A stretch of 64,000 bases of DNA. It comes from Mycocentrospora acerina (taxonomy: Eukaryota; Ascomycota; Dothideomycetes; Pleosporales). The notes under the pieces are model-generated. The model was given only the letters and a program-made list of their open reading frames with translations, did no database searches and was not told the origin of the DNA. Positions 11,938 to 22,800 of the stretch are shown piece after piece. A program made the translations under genes and the position numbers. Each line of letters starts with the position of its first letter. Positions within the stretch are counted from its first letter, which is position 1. The stretch is from contig JAKUHH010000146.1 in NCBI GenBank assembly GCA_022701365.1, forward strand, positions 253,677 to 317,676. Reading direction: 5' to 3'.

Positions 11938-12852
11938 ATGTTTGCCCCACTCAAGACTTCGACTGCCGCTCTCTCTGCCTTCCGCTCTGCCTCGATTCGC
12001 GCCCCCGTCAACAAGCGATTCTTCACCCCCTCCGCGGCCAACATGACCATCAAGACATACTTTGACATTTCCTGGACCGGCCCCAAGGTCGAGGTCGACA
12101 GCCAGGGCAATGTCACCCACAAGGGCGAGGTCGCGTGTAAGCTCCCCCTCTGCCGCTGCAGCTCAGTCGCTGGACGCGTGCCGTCCCAACAATTTCGTTG
12201 GCCTCGACGATGCACAATACACACATGGTATCCGCCGCTGACAAAGCCCCTTCACAGCGCAGCAAGGACGCATCAACTTCGAGCTCTTCGACGAGACGGT
12301 CCCCAAGACAGCCGAGAACTTCCGCGCTCTCTGCACCGGCGAGAAGGGTTTTGGCTACAAGGGCTCCAAGTTCCACCGTGTCATTCCCGACTTCATGCTC
12401 CAGGGTGGTGATTTTACCCGTGGCAATGTGAGTTGCTTACCACGCTTGTCGAATGGGGCACACGGCTGATGCATCACAGGGCACCGGTGGCAAGTCCATC
12501 TACGGGGAGAAGTTCAGCGACGAGAACTTCAAGCTGAAGCACACCAGACCCTTCCTCCTGTCCATGGCCAATGCAGGCCCCAACACGTACGTACATGACC
12601 AGCCACTGCCATTACCATTACCATTACCATTACCATTGACTGGCGCTAACTCATCCCAGTAACGGCTCCCAATTCTTCATCACCACAATTGTCACCTCGT
12701 GGCTCGACGGCAAGCACGTCGTCTTCGGCGGCATTCCCGACGGCGACGTCGAGTCGATGAAGGTTGTCCGCGCCATTGAGGCGTGCGGCTCTGGCAGCGG
12801 CGCCATCCAATACAAGGATTCGCCCACCATTACCGGCGCCGGTGAGCAGTAG
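11938..12852 (+). CDS. Cyclophilin, peptidyl-prolyl cis-trans isomerase (mitochondrial/cytosolic)
   Basis: Four exons, 11938-12136, 12258-12427, 12480-12586 and 12660-12852, give 222 residues. The isomerase core has the expected blocks FHRVIPDFMLQGGDFT, SMANAGPNTNGSQFFITT and WLDGKHVVFG, including the Arg, Phe, Met, Gln and Trp residues that form the proline and cyclosporin site. The first 35 residues are rich in Ala, Ser, Thr and Arg with no acidic residues, as in a mitochondrial targeting sequence, and a second in-frame ATG at 12043 would give a cytosolic form. That matches the dual-product cyclophilin gene known from Neurospora. Intron 3 carries a short CCATTA repeat. The 5' region upstream is pyrimidine-rich. 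Confidence 0.96.
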
Positions 12853-13503
12853 ACGTCTGGCTCGCTGCAGAACAAGTTCAGGCAAAGGAATAGTCTACGT
12901 GCGTCGATGGGCTCCAGCGTGTGCTGCAGCCATTGGCCTACGTTGGGTTATTCCCAGTTGACAGCAATGAATGACGATCCGACCTAGTGATGAACCCGCC
13001 CGCCCATGTGCTCTGTGACTTGTGCTTCTTTTTTTGGCGCTCCACGATGCTCCATAAAATTTTTGGCGCAGTGAGGGGCAATCACCCCGCACTAGCCGCT
13101 TGTCTCACGCTCGTCATCGCCGCCGACATGGCCCGCGTGGCTCAGTGAGCTAAGGGACAAGGCTGCTTTCCGCACGAATCGGCGTAAACAGGTATCTAGA
13201 ATCCTAGATAGATACCTATAACGGCTGTACTTGTCCCGTGTAGGGCGCGATGTTGACATTTGCTTAACAATGGACACAATGACTCCATCTACTGACCCGC
13301 CCCAGATAAGTACAGCGGCCTTTCTTGTCCCGCGCAGGGCGCGGTGTTGATATTTACTTGACGATTGACACATCCTTTCCGTCCACAAACCCAGTCCAGC
13401 CTTTCCGACTGCGCTCCCTTCTTCTTTGACTTCTCTCTTCACCCTGCCGTCGAATGCTCTACTGCACAACTTATTCTCGTGCATTTGCCCATCAGCATAC
13501 ACA
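12853..13503. repeat. Intergenic with a duplicated promoter segment
   Basis: Contains a direct repeat: about 49 bases at 13229-13277 recur at 13324-13372, a 95-base offset. The copies differ at about eight positions, nearly all transitions. The repeat lies 130-280 bases upstream of the next start codon, so it may be part of that promoter. No gene is recognised in the gap. Confidence 0.7.
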
Positions 13504-14841
13504 ATGTCTCCATCCTATCACGCAGCAACCCTTGGTATCCACGCTGATAATCACGTGAACGTCCTCACTGACGTTGCCCCTCCTATTCACACATCCACAA
13601 CCTTTCGCTATCCCCACAATCCAGATGAGCTGCAGCCTGTTCCTGCAGAAGGCGAGTTTGTCGACCTGACAACGCCGCTCATCTACTCTCGCCTTGCATC
13701 TGCAAACATCAACCGCCTTGAAATCATCCTCGCACCACTCATCTATCCCAATGCCAAACAAGATACATTCAGTGGCAATGATGGACTAGCAAACCATGTT
13801 GTTAGCTACAGCAGTGGCTTGAGCGCCTTTCACGCTTTGCTTGTGAATGTCGTGCCTAAGGTCATCGCCATTTCCGATGGTTACCACGGATGCCATGGCG
13901 TGATCGACTTACACAAGAAGATGCATGGCGTCAAGACAGTCGAACTCCATGCTGATGACGCAGTATGGGACGCAGCAGGTCTTGGGAAAGGCGACATTGT
14001 GCACCTTGAAACACCACTCAACCCCACCGGCGAGGCCTTCAACATCCAACATTATGCTGACCGAGCGCACAAGAGAGGCGCACTCCTCAGCATCGACTCA
14101 ACATTTGGACCGCCAGGTCTGCAGGACCCATTCCAGTGGGGTGCAGATATAGTCATGCACTCTGGAACAAAGTATGTTGGTGGACACAGCGACATGCTCT
14201 GTGGCATCCTCGCCACCGCGCCCACCGCCTCAGGACTACGCATAGCCAAGACGCTCCGCACAGAGCGCATTTTCCTCGGATCCGTCCTCGGTTCTCTCGA
14301 AGGCTGGCTCGGCGTCCGCAGCCTGCGTACCATGGAGTTGCGTGTCCAGCGCCAATCATCAAACACAACCAACCTCGTCTCCTGGCTGCAGGACTCGCTC
14401 GACGGGAACACACCAGACGCAGATGTCGTCAAGAAGGTTGTCAGCAAGATTACCCATGCCTCCCTCCAATCCACCGACATGCCCTGGCTCAAACAGCAGA
14501 TGCCCAATGGCTTCGGTCCTGTCTTTAGCATCTACACGCGCACTGCTACGCAAGCGCGCAGTCTTCCGAGCTATTTGCAGTTGTTCCACCACGCGACATC
14601 GCTGGGGGGTGTGGAAAGCTTGATTGAGTGGCGGAGGATGTCGGATTCACATGTCGATGAGACGTTGTTGAGAGTCAGCGTTGGAGTGGAGAACTGGGAG
14701 GATCTAAAGAGAGACTTTTTGGAGGCATTTAGCAAATTAGCGGATGGTAGTGAGGTGAGCGAGGAGAAGGGTAGGGGAGTAGAGGTGGCTGTGGGACAGA
14801 CGGGAGCAGAAGTACCGGGGGCTGGTGCAGGGGCTGTCTAG
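13504..14841 (+). CDS. Cystathionine gamma-synthase-like PLP enzyme (Cys/Met metabolism family)
   Basis: Intronless gene of 445 residues. It belongs to the fold-type I Cys/Met metabolism PLP enzymes: the YSSGLSAFHALL block, ETPLNPTGE, DSTFGPPGLQDPF, and the pyridoxal-lysine motif SGTKYVGGHSD with the lysine near residue 223. Enzymes of this family make or break C-S bonds in methionine and cysteine interconversion. Which reaction this one performs cannot be read from motifs alone; a transsulfuration enzyme close to cystathionine gamma-synthase is my best guess. The ATG at 13504 is used because earlier in-frame codons are not ATG. The C-terminal 30 residues are Gly/Ala/Val-rich and poorly conserved in character. 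It sits between the housekeeping block and the metabolite-type genes. Confidence 0.88.
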   Translation: MSPSYHAATLGIHADNHVNVLTDVAPPIHTSTTFRYPHNPDELQPVPAEGEFVDLTTPLIYSRLASANINRLEIILAPLIYPNAKQDTFSGNDGLANHVVSYSSGLSAFHALLVNVVPKVIAISDGYHGCHGVIDLHKKMHGVKTVELHADDAVWDAAGLGKGDIVHLETPLNPTGEAFNIQHYADRAHKRGALLSIDSTFGPPGLQDPFQWGADIVMHSGTKYVGGHSDMLCGILATAPTASGLRIAKTLRTERIFLGSVLGSLEGWLGVRSLRTMELRVQRQSSNTTNLVSWLQDSLDGNTPDADVVKKVVSKITHASLQSTDMPWLKQQMPNGFGPVFSIYTRTATQARSLPSYLQLFHHATSLGGVESLIEWRRMSDSHVDETLLRVSVGVENWEDLKRDFLEAFSKLADGSEVSEEKGRGVEVAVGQTGAEVPGAGAGAV

Positions 14842-15127
14842 AAGGATAATGCGCATAGGGTGCTATAGAAGGTGGCTTAGACGGCCATTTATCCCGTAGG
14901 AATTGGATTGTACCTCTTTCCTACCGAGACACATGCCAATGTCGTTGAATACATATTCATTCCAGCTTCGTCCCCGGCTTCACTAGAGATGCAGTAATCA
15001 CCACAAGCGGCACAAATCATATAGATCAGTTCAAACACCAAGAGATTGAATTTTCTTGTTAATCCAGCCACACCATAAGGCACTATGACTATACATCCAA
15101 GTCAGCTAATCTCTACATCATCTCCCC

Positions 15128-15840
15128 TTACGGTGCCCCATTGAACTTGAATCCACTCGACTTCAACTTCTGAAATATATCTGTAGGATAATACTTTCTT
15201 GTAACCCTCTTCAGCTTCTGCACAACCTTGGCGCCATAAACCGGAATTACCGCCTGATTCGGGCTTGCAAACGGCTGGTAGATGTACGTTTGTGCGAGGC
15301 CCCTCTTTGCCGCCTCAGTCTTTGCATCATTGGTGAACATCTGCGCTGTTCTCTGAAAGTGCGTGTTCTTGCTAGCATCGCACCAGTTCATGTACACAAG
15401 GACGTGGAAGAGGGGGGCCGTCTGCGGAGTGGAAGGGAGAGAGTGTTCCCATTTTTCTAGCTCATTTTTTGGATAGTGGGGATAGAGAAGCCTTGCACAG
15501 ACAAGGAGGCTTAAACAGCGGAGAATTGTGGGACGATGGTGGTGGTATAGTAGTCATCGGGTGAGGAGGGTGCGGTCAAGCTTGAAGTACGCGCTTGACG
15601 GAGAGCTACTTTTTCGAGATTGAAGGCAGGTTGGAAGGGTCGACGGGCTGGAGGCATCAGAGCTCGACTTGGGCAGCCGTGGAGCCATTTGTGACGACGA
15701 AAAAGGTGATTTACACGGCGTTGGTGTCGTCAGCGTTATCTTGAACTAGACTCGCAAATGTATTGACTATGGCTGGGCAGTTTGGCTCCAGATGATCGCG
15801 ATTACCTCCCCGTGTAGACTCTTGCTAATTTTACTCTAGC
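15128..15840 (-). pseudogene. Relic of an FAD-linked (BBE-type) oxidoreductase
   Basis: The clearest part is 15480-15128, whose frame encodes ELEKWEHSL, LFHVLVYMNWCD and a C-terminal tail with PTDIFQKLKSSGFKF, the typical berberine-bridge-enzyme end of secreted FAD-linked oxidoreductases. No start codon serves this part. Further upstream on the same strand, scattered pieces in other frames still resemble the family, such as IVNTFASLVQDNADDTNA followed at once by a TAA (near 15718-15720) and VVTNGSTAAQVEL followed by TGA. I count at least three stops and several frame changes over about 700 bases, so the gene is long dead. The FAD-binding N-terminal half was not found. A complete relative lies at 40065-41819. 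Confidence 0.75.
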
Positions 15841-17446
15841 TTCAATGAAAAAAGTAAAACACGCTCCAAAAGTACGCTTGATATCTCCAAATTGAATTTT
15901 GTAACGATGCCAAAGTTGTTACAACCACCTCGTAGTGCTCAGTAAAGGTCAAGGAAACTGGAAGGATTGAACTTCAGTATGATTCCAGATGCTTTTATGA
16001 GCTGACTCAATGCCAAATTGTCACAGTCAAATCCAATAGATGCTTGAGTGGTGTGAAATACCACCACTGAGCAAAATCCACCGAATCCCACATCTGAAGT
16101 CTGCAAATTTTAGAATGGTAACTACTAGTGACAATAAACTTTCCCTCCCACCAAAAACGGTCAGCCGGTATAGCGAAAAGCTCAGTGTGCACACAACCCC
16201 AGCGATTACCAGCGCTGACTATCACAACATTCTTGACTAGACATTGTGATTTCATCAAAATTTCCCAAAGATGCTGTGATGCAGCCTTCAATACTCGAGG
16301 CGCTAGGATAGAAGGAATTTCCATCAATTGTGACAACAAACAGGCACTGTGTGCAATGAGAGATAAATACAACCGTTAATACATCTATACTCTTAGAAGG
16401 AGACAATCACACGAGATAAAGAAAGATCGCTTCTCCAGTTCGATCAGCTCAGGTAGACCGACAGATCAACTCCATTCGCGTTGAGTACTTCAGTAACGTT
16501 GAACTCCTTAGGCTCGAAAGTGTCAGAAAATTAATCTGGAGAGGTGGTTGAGAACGCACTAAGCAATACAAGAACGTGTATTCTCACGTTGAAAAGAACC
16601 GACTTTGCGAGGACGAGACATGACAACGGGGAACGTACATCTTGTTAAAGGCATAAAATAAATCACTTGAATTAAGACACGTCCAACTCCCAAGCCAAAT
16701 GCCTTTTAATTTCGATCTTTTCGGGGCTTTTAGGAATTGATCCATCAAAAGGCGGGATAGAATTATTCGATGCATGCAGGCCAGCTAGGCTGCATATTGA
16801 GTAGTGTTGCTGATGTTGAGAGGTTCTGGTCCAGTCAGATTTTCTCCAGTATTCAATCGTGTGGTAGGAAAGTAATTGCTGGCGTCAGTACCATATAACA
16901 CCAGTCAAGCGGTCTCAAGGAGAACCTTTGTTACGAGTCAAGTGAGATTGTCTGTCAAGTGATCCGCTTGTTTTTTACCTTAGCAGGCGAATAGGGTAAA
17001 CCATGCCACAACAGACCCGCCCTGTCGGGGTCTTCGTGAGTAAACTCACCGCAGCACCTCCGTACCAGGGTCATTAACTGAGAACGTAGATACTGGCAAG
17101 CCATAGTAAGAGACTCCTGGGTATTTCATGCTGAGAAGATCCTTATTAAAGTTACAAAATGCCTCTAGAAGCCTTTACAGGCAATCTAATCAGCAAGTAG
17201 TTCGTATACTTTAGGCTTGATTTCAGTGAGCAAAGTACAATAACTAAAGTATGGCAACTGCTAGTCGAAGTGAGTGAAAAAAGACAAAATGGCACTGAAC
17301 AACAGAAAGCTCAAAAGCATAAGGGGAATCTTAGTCTATTCTCTGCATGCATGGCTGCGCCAAAGGTAGCAGACGGATAACCTCGAGGAGCATCAAACCA
17401 ATAATCAGACTAGAGATACAAATGATAGATGGAAGGAATTAAACCC
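15841..17446. other. Intergenic, no gene recognised
   Basis: Slightly AT-rich DNA with short open frames only. The longest, about 120 codons on the minus strand at 16007-16372, has no motif I recognise and no supporting context. It may once have held the N-terminal half of the dead FAD oxidoreductase, but I cannot see it. Confidence 0.4.
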
Positions 17447-18577
17447 TTATCCAATATACTTCTTGACGAAGCTTATTACACTTTGAAGGCCCTCCTCGGT
17501 AGCATCGCCCATTGGAATAAGTGTAAATGCATGGCAAGCTCCGCTCACTACATGCAAGTCTACCTCATTGCCAGCGCTCGACCATTTGGCAGCCATAAAG
17601 AGGCTATCATCAAGAAGAGGTTCAATATCTCCAACCAAAAACTGCGCTGGTGGCATATTCTGCAGATCAGCGTACAGGGGCGAGATTTCGGGTGTCTTAC
17701 GCTCGCGCAAAGGAACATGTCCAAATCCTGCTTCCACGAAGCGTTGCATCAAATCACTACTTAAGACTATGTTACGCTTATGTGTAAGACAGGAAGGCGT
17801 GTAAGTAAGATCGAAAATCCCGTAACCTGCACAGATAGCGTTGAGCTGCGATTGCACGTCGACACCGTGAGTGTCACGGAGAGCCAGGGCAACGGCAACG
17901 GCGAACCATCCACCTGCCGACTCTCCGCCGAGAACTCGCAGTGGTGCTCCCAATTTTCTTACTCCATCTTCTGAGAGGGTAAACAATGCAGCATCGACAG
18001 CATCGTTGTAGCCAGCCGGATATGGGTTCTCAGGTGCCAGACGATAGTCCACCGAAGCCACGGTCAGTCCCAGCTCATTGGATAGCCGGGTGAGATATGT
18101 GTCGTAAGAGGCATTGCTTCCAATTACGAAGCCACCTATTGGCCTCCTGTTAGATTTGTCTGGGTCATGCTTTGGCGAAGTCGCTGACTCAAATAGAAAG
18201 ATGCCTTGCTCACCTGCGTGAAAATGTAGCCAAACGCCTTTAGATGGTCCCATTGCAGGCTCAATCACCCGCAGTTCGATCAAGGTACCATCACGGCCGG
18301 TGAAGTTCACCAAACGTGCCCTGTCACTCAAAATGGGTTTTTTTAAACCGTTGGTGCCATCTCGACGTGCGTCACGATAATGTTGCGGGGTCGGGAAATC
18401 GTACCTATATATTGGCGGGAACCGGTAAGCTCATGTCTTGCATCCGGACGATTGCATATTTTCAAATACCTACCAATTCTTGTCGTTGGCGAGAAGCTTC
18501 TCGAGCTTATCTGCAAGTTCGAGGCGTTGCTTCAAGCCTTCCACCGAAATCTCTGCAGGGCGGACGTTGACGGCCAT
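17447..18577 (-). CDS. Alpha/beta-hydrolase fold-3 esterase (HSL-type)
   Basis: Three minus-strand exons, 18577-18474, 18404-18214 and 18135-17447, give 327 residues. The oxyanion-hole segment HFHAGG is rebuilt exactly across the second intron, the nucleophile elbow reads GGESAGG, an acidic residue lies in the GDIEPLLDDS region, and the catalytic His is in GACHAF. These are hallmarks of the hormone-sensitive-lipase family of small esterases. No signal peptide is seen, so it is probably cytosolic. The second intron is 78 bases and has no in-frame stop, so a longer unspliced reading is possible, but it would break the oxyanion loop. The gene looks intact, unlike several neighbours. It may trim an ester or release a product in the adjacent pathway; this is inference from position. 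Confidence 0.9.
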
Positions 18578-19095
18578 GTTGGTATAGCAGTGCTTAGATG
18601 AAAGTCTGAATTATTTTCAATCACGAAAAGTTGTGCCTTATTCCGTGAAAGCCATGCATTTTCAGTGTCGCTTGTTGATGCCATCCATGGCCTCCAATCG
18701 GCTTGAAGCCGAGTGAATACACCATGTCGGCATGCCCTTCGGAACGCCCGCGGGATTCAGAGCTTAACGAAGGGGGCATTTCTGACCAACGTACACCGAA
18801 TGAAATGTGCTGCTTTTTGTTAAGCGGCTAATGGGGCCGGTATTACGACAGTACCATTCTTTGGGCGGGAATACATTCTCACGAGTTACTTGCGGTTGGA
18901 GACCTAATTCGCCAGCCAGTGCACCATATTCACAGGCACACGGTCAGACATTTACTTCAAATTCTTACAGTTAGTGACCCAACTCGTATGGGCAATGCTA
19001 GGGACGCTTTTGAATTTCTATAGGTTTCTGAAACTAGTCAGGTTCTCGATTTTCACCTCGACCAAGGTATGTGTTCCTGTATAATCTGAGTTTAC
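18578..19095. other. Gap downstream of the truncated SDR
   Basis: Promoter side of the hydrolase gene and the place where the missing 3' two thirds of the SDR should be. I find no SDR residue pattern (no NAG, no YxxxK) here on either strand. A probable deletion scar, not a gene. Confidence 0.5.
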
Positions 19096-19415
19096 CGTAA
19101 TCAAGCGTCCCAAATGCCTGCACCGCCTCGTCGACCATGGCATTCACCGACTGCTCGTCGGTGACGTCCACATCAACAGGCAGGATGTTCACGCCCGCCG
19201 ACTCGGCTCGCACCAGTCTTGCCGTCTCAGCCAGCCCGTCCTTGCTCATGTCTGCCAGCGTGATGCTCTGCACGCCGGCGCGCACATAGGCAAGCGACAG
19301 CTGCCGTCCGATGCCCGAGCCTGTGCGATGGTCAGGTTGTGCAAGAGGGAAGAGTCTCTGCCTTGCGCTGCTTACCGGCGCCTGTTACGAGTGCACTCCC
19401 ATTCAATAAACTCAT
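19096..19415 (-). pseudogene. 5' fragment of a short-chain dehydrogenase/reductase
   Basis: Two exons, 19415-19376 and 19320-19096, encode about 88 residues of an SDR N-terminus: SALVTGAGSGIGRQLSLAY across the intron gives the NAD(P)-binding TGxxxGxG motif, then LADMS and PVDVDVTDE. A good GTAAAC splice donor ends exon 2, but no continuation with the NAG, catalytic Tyr-Lys or substrate loop follows in the next 500 bases. The reading frame through the donor stops after about 20 odd residues. What remains is clean of stops, so loss was by deletion rather than point decay. It may still be transcribed because its promoter side faces the NRPS-like gene. Confidence 0.75.
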
Positions 19416-19867
19416 GTTTTTGTCCTTGCTAGCCACACCGTCTCAGAATTGGTGAAGTGTCCGTATCTGGTGGATGGGCCAGGCTTGCATGCGCGTCGCC
19501 CTCTAAATGCAACCACCTTTGCCAGTACCGCCCAGGACGCAATCGCGCCTCGCAGCATTCCGTGCAAGCTCCCGGTCGAAAGAAAGCCTCCCGTGTGGAC
19601 AGCTTCCCGAGTAGACCATTCCGAGTTCCGAGCACATGCGCCGTCGGAATACCAAATGCACGTACAGCGACAAGCGCTTCAGCTTCTCGCCATCGTCGAC
19701 CTAGCTTCAAGCAGGGTCAGAAGGGGGTGTTTAGTCATGGTAAGATGCAACATGATTAACAGCGTGCCACAGTGCCAGGAAAGCATTTTCTGTCAACTAC
19801 TTTGCAGGAACCTGCGCATTTTCCACAGCAATCGAGACTTGTCCATCACCGTCTCAAAAGTTTAGTG
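19416..19867. promoter_or_regulatory. Divergent promoter region of SDR fragment and NRPS-like gene
   Basis: About 450 bases between two start codons on opposite strands. It is GC-balanced and has no believable open frame. It would drive both genes. No specific binding site could be assigned. Confidence 0.4.
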
Positions 19868-22800
19868 ATGAGTCAGGAGCAGGATTTCTACGACATGCGC
19901 CCGTTTCCAAAACCGAGGCTGATTCCGCATGTGGTTTCTGAGCGTGCAAAGACTGCACCAGAGACCATATGGGCTTCAATTCCTATATCACCGACAGACG
20001 CATCGATGGGCTACGAAGACATAACATATGCACGCCTCAACTATGCTATTACTCGTGCAGCTCGCTGGCTGCTTGAGACCCTCGTGGCCAAAGAGCCATC
20101 AACTTCCAAAGTATTGGCGTACATGGGCCCACCTGACACCCGTTACATCGTCCTTACCATTGCGGCCATCAAGGTCAAGTACCAGGCAAGTTGATCGCCA
20201 ATCCATGAGGTTGTTAAACACAAAGCTATAGTACTAATCTGCTCTTGCAGATGTTGTTCTTATCACCTCGGAACGGCGATGAAGCGCAGCGGTCCGTCAT
20301 TAGGGAGTCGAATTGCAACGTCTTCTTGTGCTCCCAATCTATGAATCTCAGAGTTCAGAAGCTGCTGCAAAGTAGCCCAACGTTATCTGAGATGGTGTGT
20401 TTCGTTGTGCCCGAGCAAGAGGATTTTCTCAGGGACGACTTTGTACCTGATTTCCCTTACCACTTTAGTGTCGAGGAAGCAAGATCAGAGCCTTTGGTAG
20501 TTTTACACACACCAAGGTTACTCCTTCTGTCTAGTCTCGGAAGACGCATTCGCTAATGGTATTCCTAGCACTACTGGCATTCCTAAAACGATCCCCTTGA
20601 ACCAGAGATATGGTATGCACGAAGACGTACTGCGGCATGTTCCGAACTTCAATGGCCTGGATATCATCACTCAAAGACCATTCAAGGGGCCGTGCAGGAT
20701 GTTTGCCGCGATGCCCCTATATCATGTACGTACATGCTTCAGGTTCGGGTGACACTTGGGGCGTTCGCTAATCTCATCTCAGGCTGGTGGCGTCCTATTG
20801 ACACTTTTAAAAGCACTCTATCACGACATTATGAGCGTATTCCAGCCTCCTTTCGTCGCCTTGAACGCAGAAGTCTTCGATGCGATTATACGCTACGGAA
20901 GTTGTAGCGGCTGTGTCATACCGCCATATCTGCTGGAGGAAATGTTATTGGAGCCGCGACAATTCGACACGCTCGCCAGCCTGGACTTTGTTCAATTTGG
21001 TTCTGGGCCTCTATCTAAATCCGCAGGTGACAAGCTGCTTACAAGACAGAAAACTTGTCCACACTTTATAGGCTCGTCGGAATGTGGCTTGTTCATACTA
21101 TTTGAGTTGGACAATCCGATCGCAGATTGGCAATATTTTCGATTCCATCCATGAAGTGGTGCGGAGATGCGGCCTTTGGACGCAAGTAAGGAAACCTACG
21201 AGCTCATTATAGTTCGGTCAGATGCACCGAAGATGCCGGGCATCCAACCAGTATTTGAGTTGTTCCCCGATCTAGTAGAATGGCCCACGAACGATCTTTT
21301 TACTAGACATCCGGAAAAGCCAGACCATTGGCGGTGCATTGGCCGTAATGATGACGTCCTAGTTTTGTCAAACGGAGAGAAATTGAATCCAGCCGATGCT
21401 GAAAGCCGCATAGCTGGATCTCATCAGTCTATCAAGGGAGCACTGGTATTCGGGCAAGGGCGTTTTTCTCCCGGACTACTGCTTGAAGTCCGGGGTATTG
21501 ACACTGCAGATCGACAGCAGCGAGAAGGCCTGATCACAGAGATATGGCCCTCCGTACTGGCAGCTAACAAGGATACACCAGGCCATGGCCAACTAAGCAA
21601 GGATCTCATCTTATTGACCGTTGAGAGCAAGCCGTTCTTGCGCACACCAAAACTAAGTCTACGACGGAAGCCAACTATTGATCTCTATGCCCGTGAGATT
21701 ACTCAGCTGTATGACCGCTACTCGGATGGGATAAGAGACAGCGTCCATGCCAATTTTGGTTTTATCAATCTCAGTTCCGTGGAAAGCATTCAAACAGAGC
21801 TTTTGAAATGCATTAGTTCCGAAACAAGATGGGAGTTTCAGCTGGCGGCAGAGAATGATCTATTCATGCTGGGTATGGATTCCTTGCATGTTTTGCGCTT
21901 GACACGGATCATCAAGTCTGCTCTTGCAAGCCAGGGGATAAAAGAAATTTTTAACGCTCGAATACTTTATAAAACCCTACGTTGAAAAGTCTCTTAGAGG
22001 TAATATTCAGAATGACACATGTGGAAGTGGACGACTTGCGCCCGCCAACCGATGAAGAAGCTGTGGTTGCGCTTATTGAAGAGTATTCGCAATTTAACAT
22101 CATTCTTAGCAACACTGATAAGAAACTCGACAGGCATCCAGCTGACCACGATCAAAAACTTAATATCGTTATCACCGGGACAACTGGTTCCTTGGGGAGC
22201 TACATCTTACTATCTCTACTGGCGAAACCTAACGTAGCTCATGTGTGCTGCCTGAATCGAGCAGAAGACGCGGAAGCACGTCAAATTCATCTCTTTAGAG
22301 AGCAAGGAATAGGTTCATCTCAGATTGCGGGATTCGAGAGTCGAGTTCACTTTCTTCATTCAGCCTCACTGGGAGCACCATATCTTGGTTTGCATGGTAG
22401 CGGATCTTATGAACTTCTCAAAAAGAGCAAGATCACCCATTTCATGCACAACGCTTGGCCTGTTAACTTTGATATTTCCCTTGGATCGTTCAGGTCCCAC
22501 ATAGCTGGGGTCCGGGCACTGGTCGACTTCTGTGCAGAGGTTCAAGAGCACCCAAAGTTGCTATTTATTTCCAGTTTGTCTAGCGTAACTACTATCTCTA
22601 GCAAGGAGAGTGTCCCAGAGACTGTCATTTCAAATCCGTCGGCACCATCGCCGATGGGTTATGGCCAGTCCAAATACGTCGCTGAGCACGTGTTAAGTCA
22701 AGCTACCAAGGCGTCTCAAGGTGCCATTTCTACTGCCATTTTGCGCGTGGGCCAGATTGCTGGGCCTGTGAAGAGTAGTGAAGGAGCTTGGCCAGAGCGG

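Noticed and set aside
13131..13185. Possible tRNA with GGCTCAGTGAGC D-arm
   Set aside because: No TpsiC arm or matching acceptor stem found.
16007..16372. Minus-strand open frame of about 120 codons
   Set aside because: No motif, no splice partners and no start context that convinced me; surrounding DNA is non-coding.
18136..18213. Reading the hydrolase without its second intron
   Set aside because: The 26 extra codons contain no stop but break the conserved oxyanion loop; GT-AG ends and phase fit an intron exactly.
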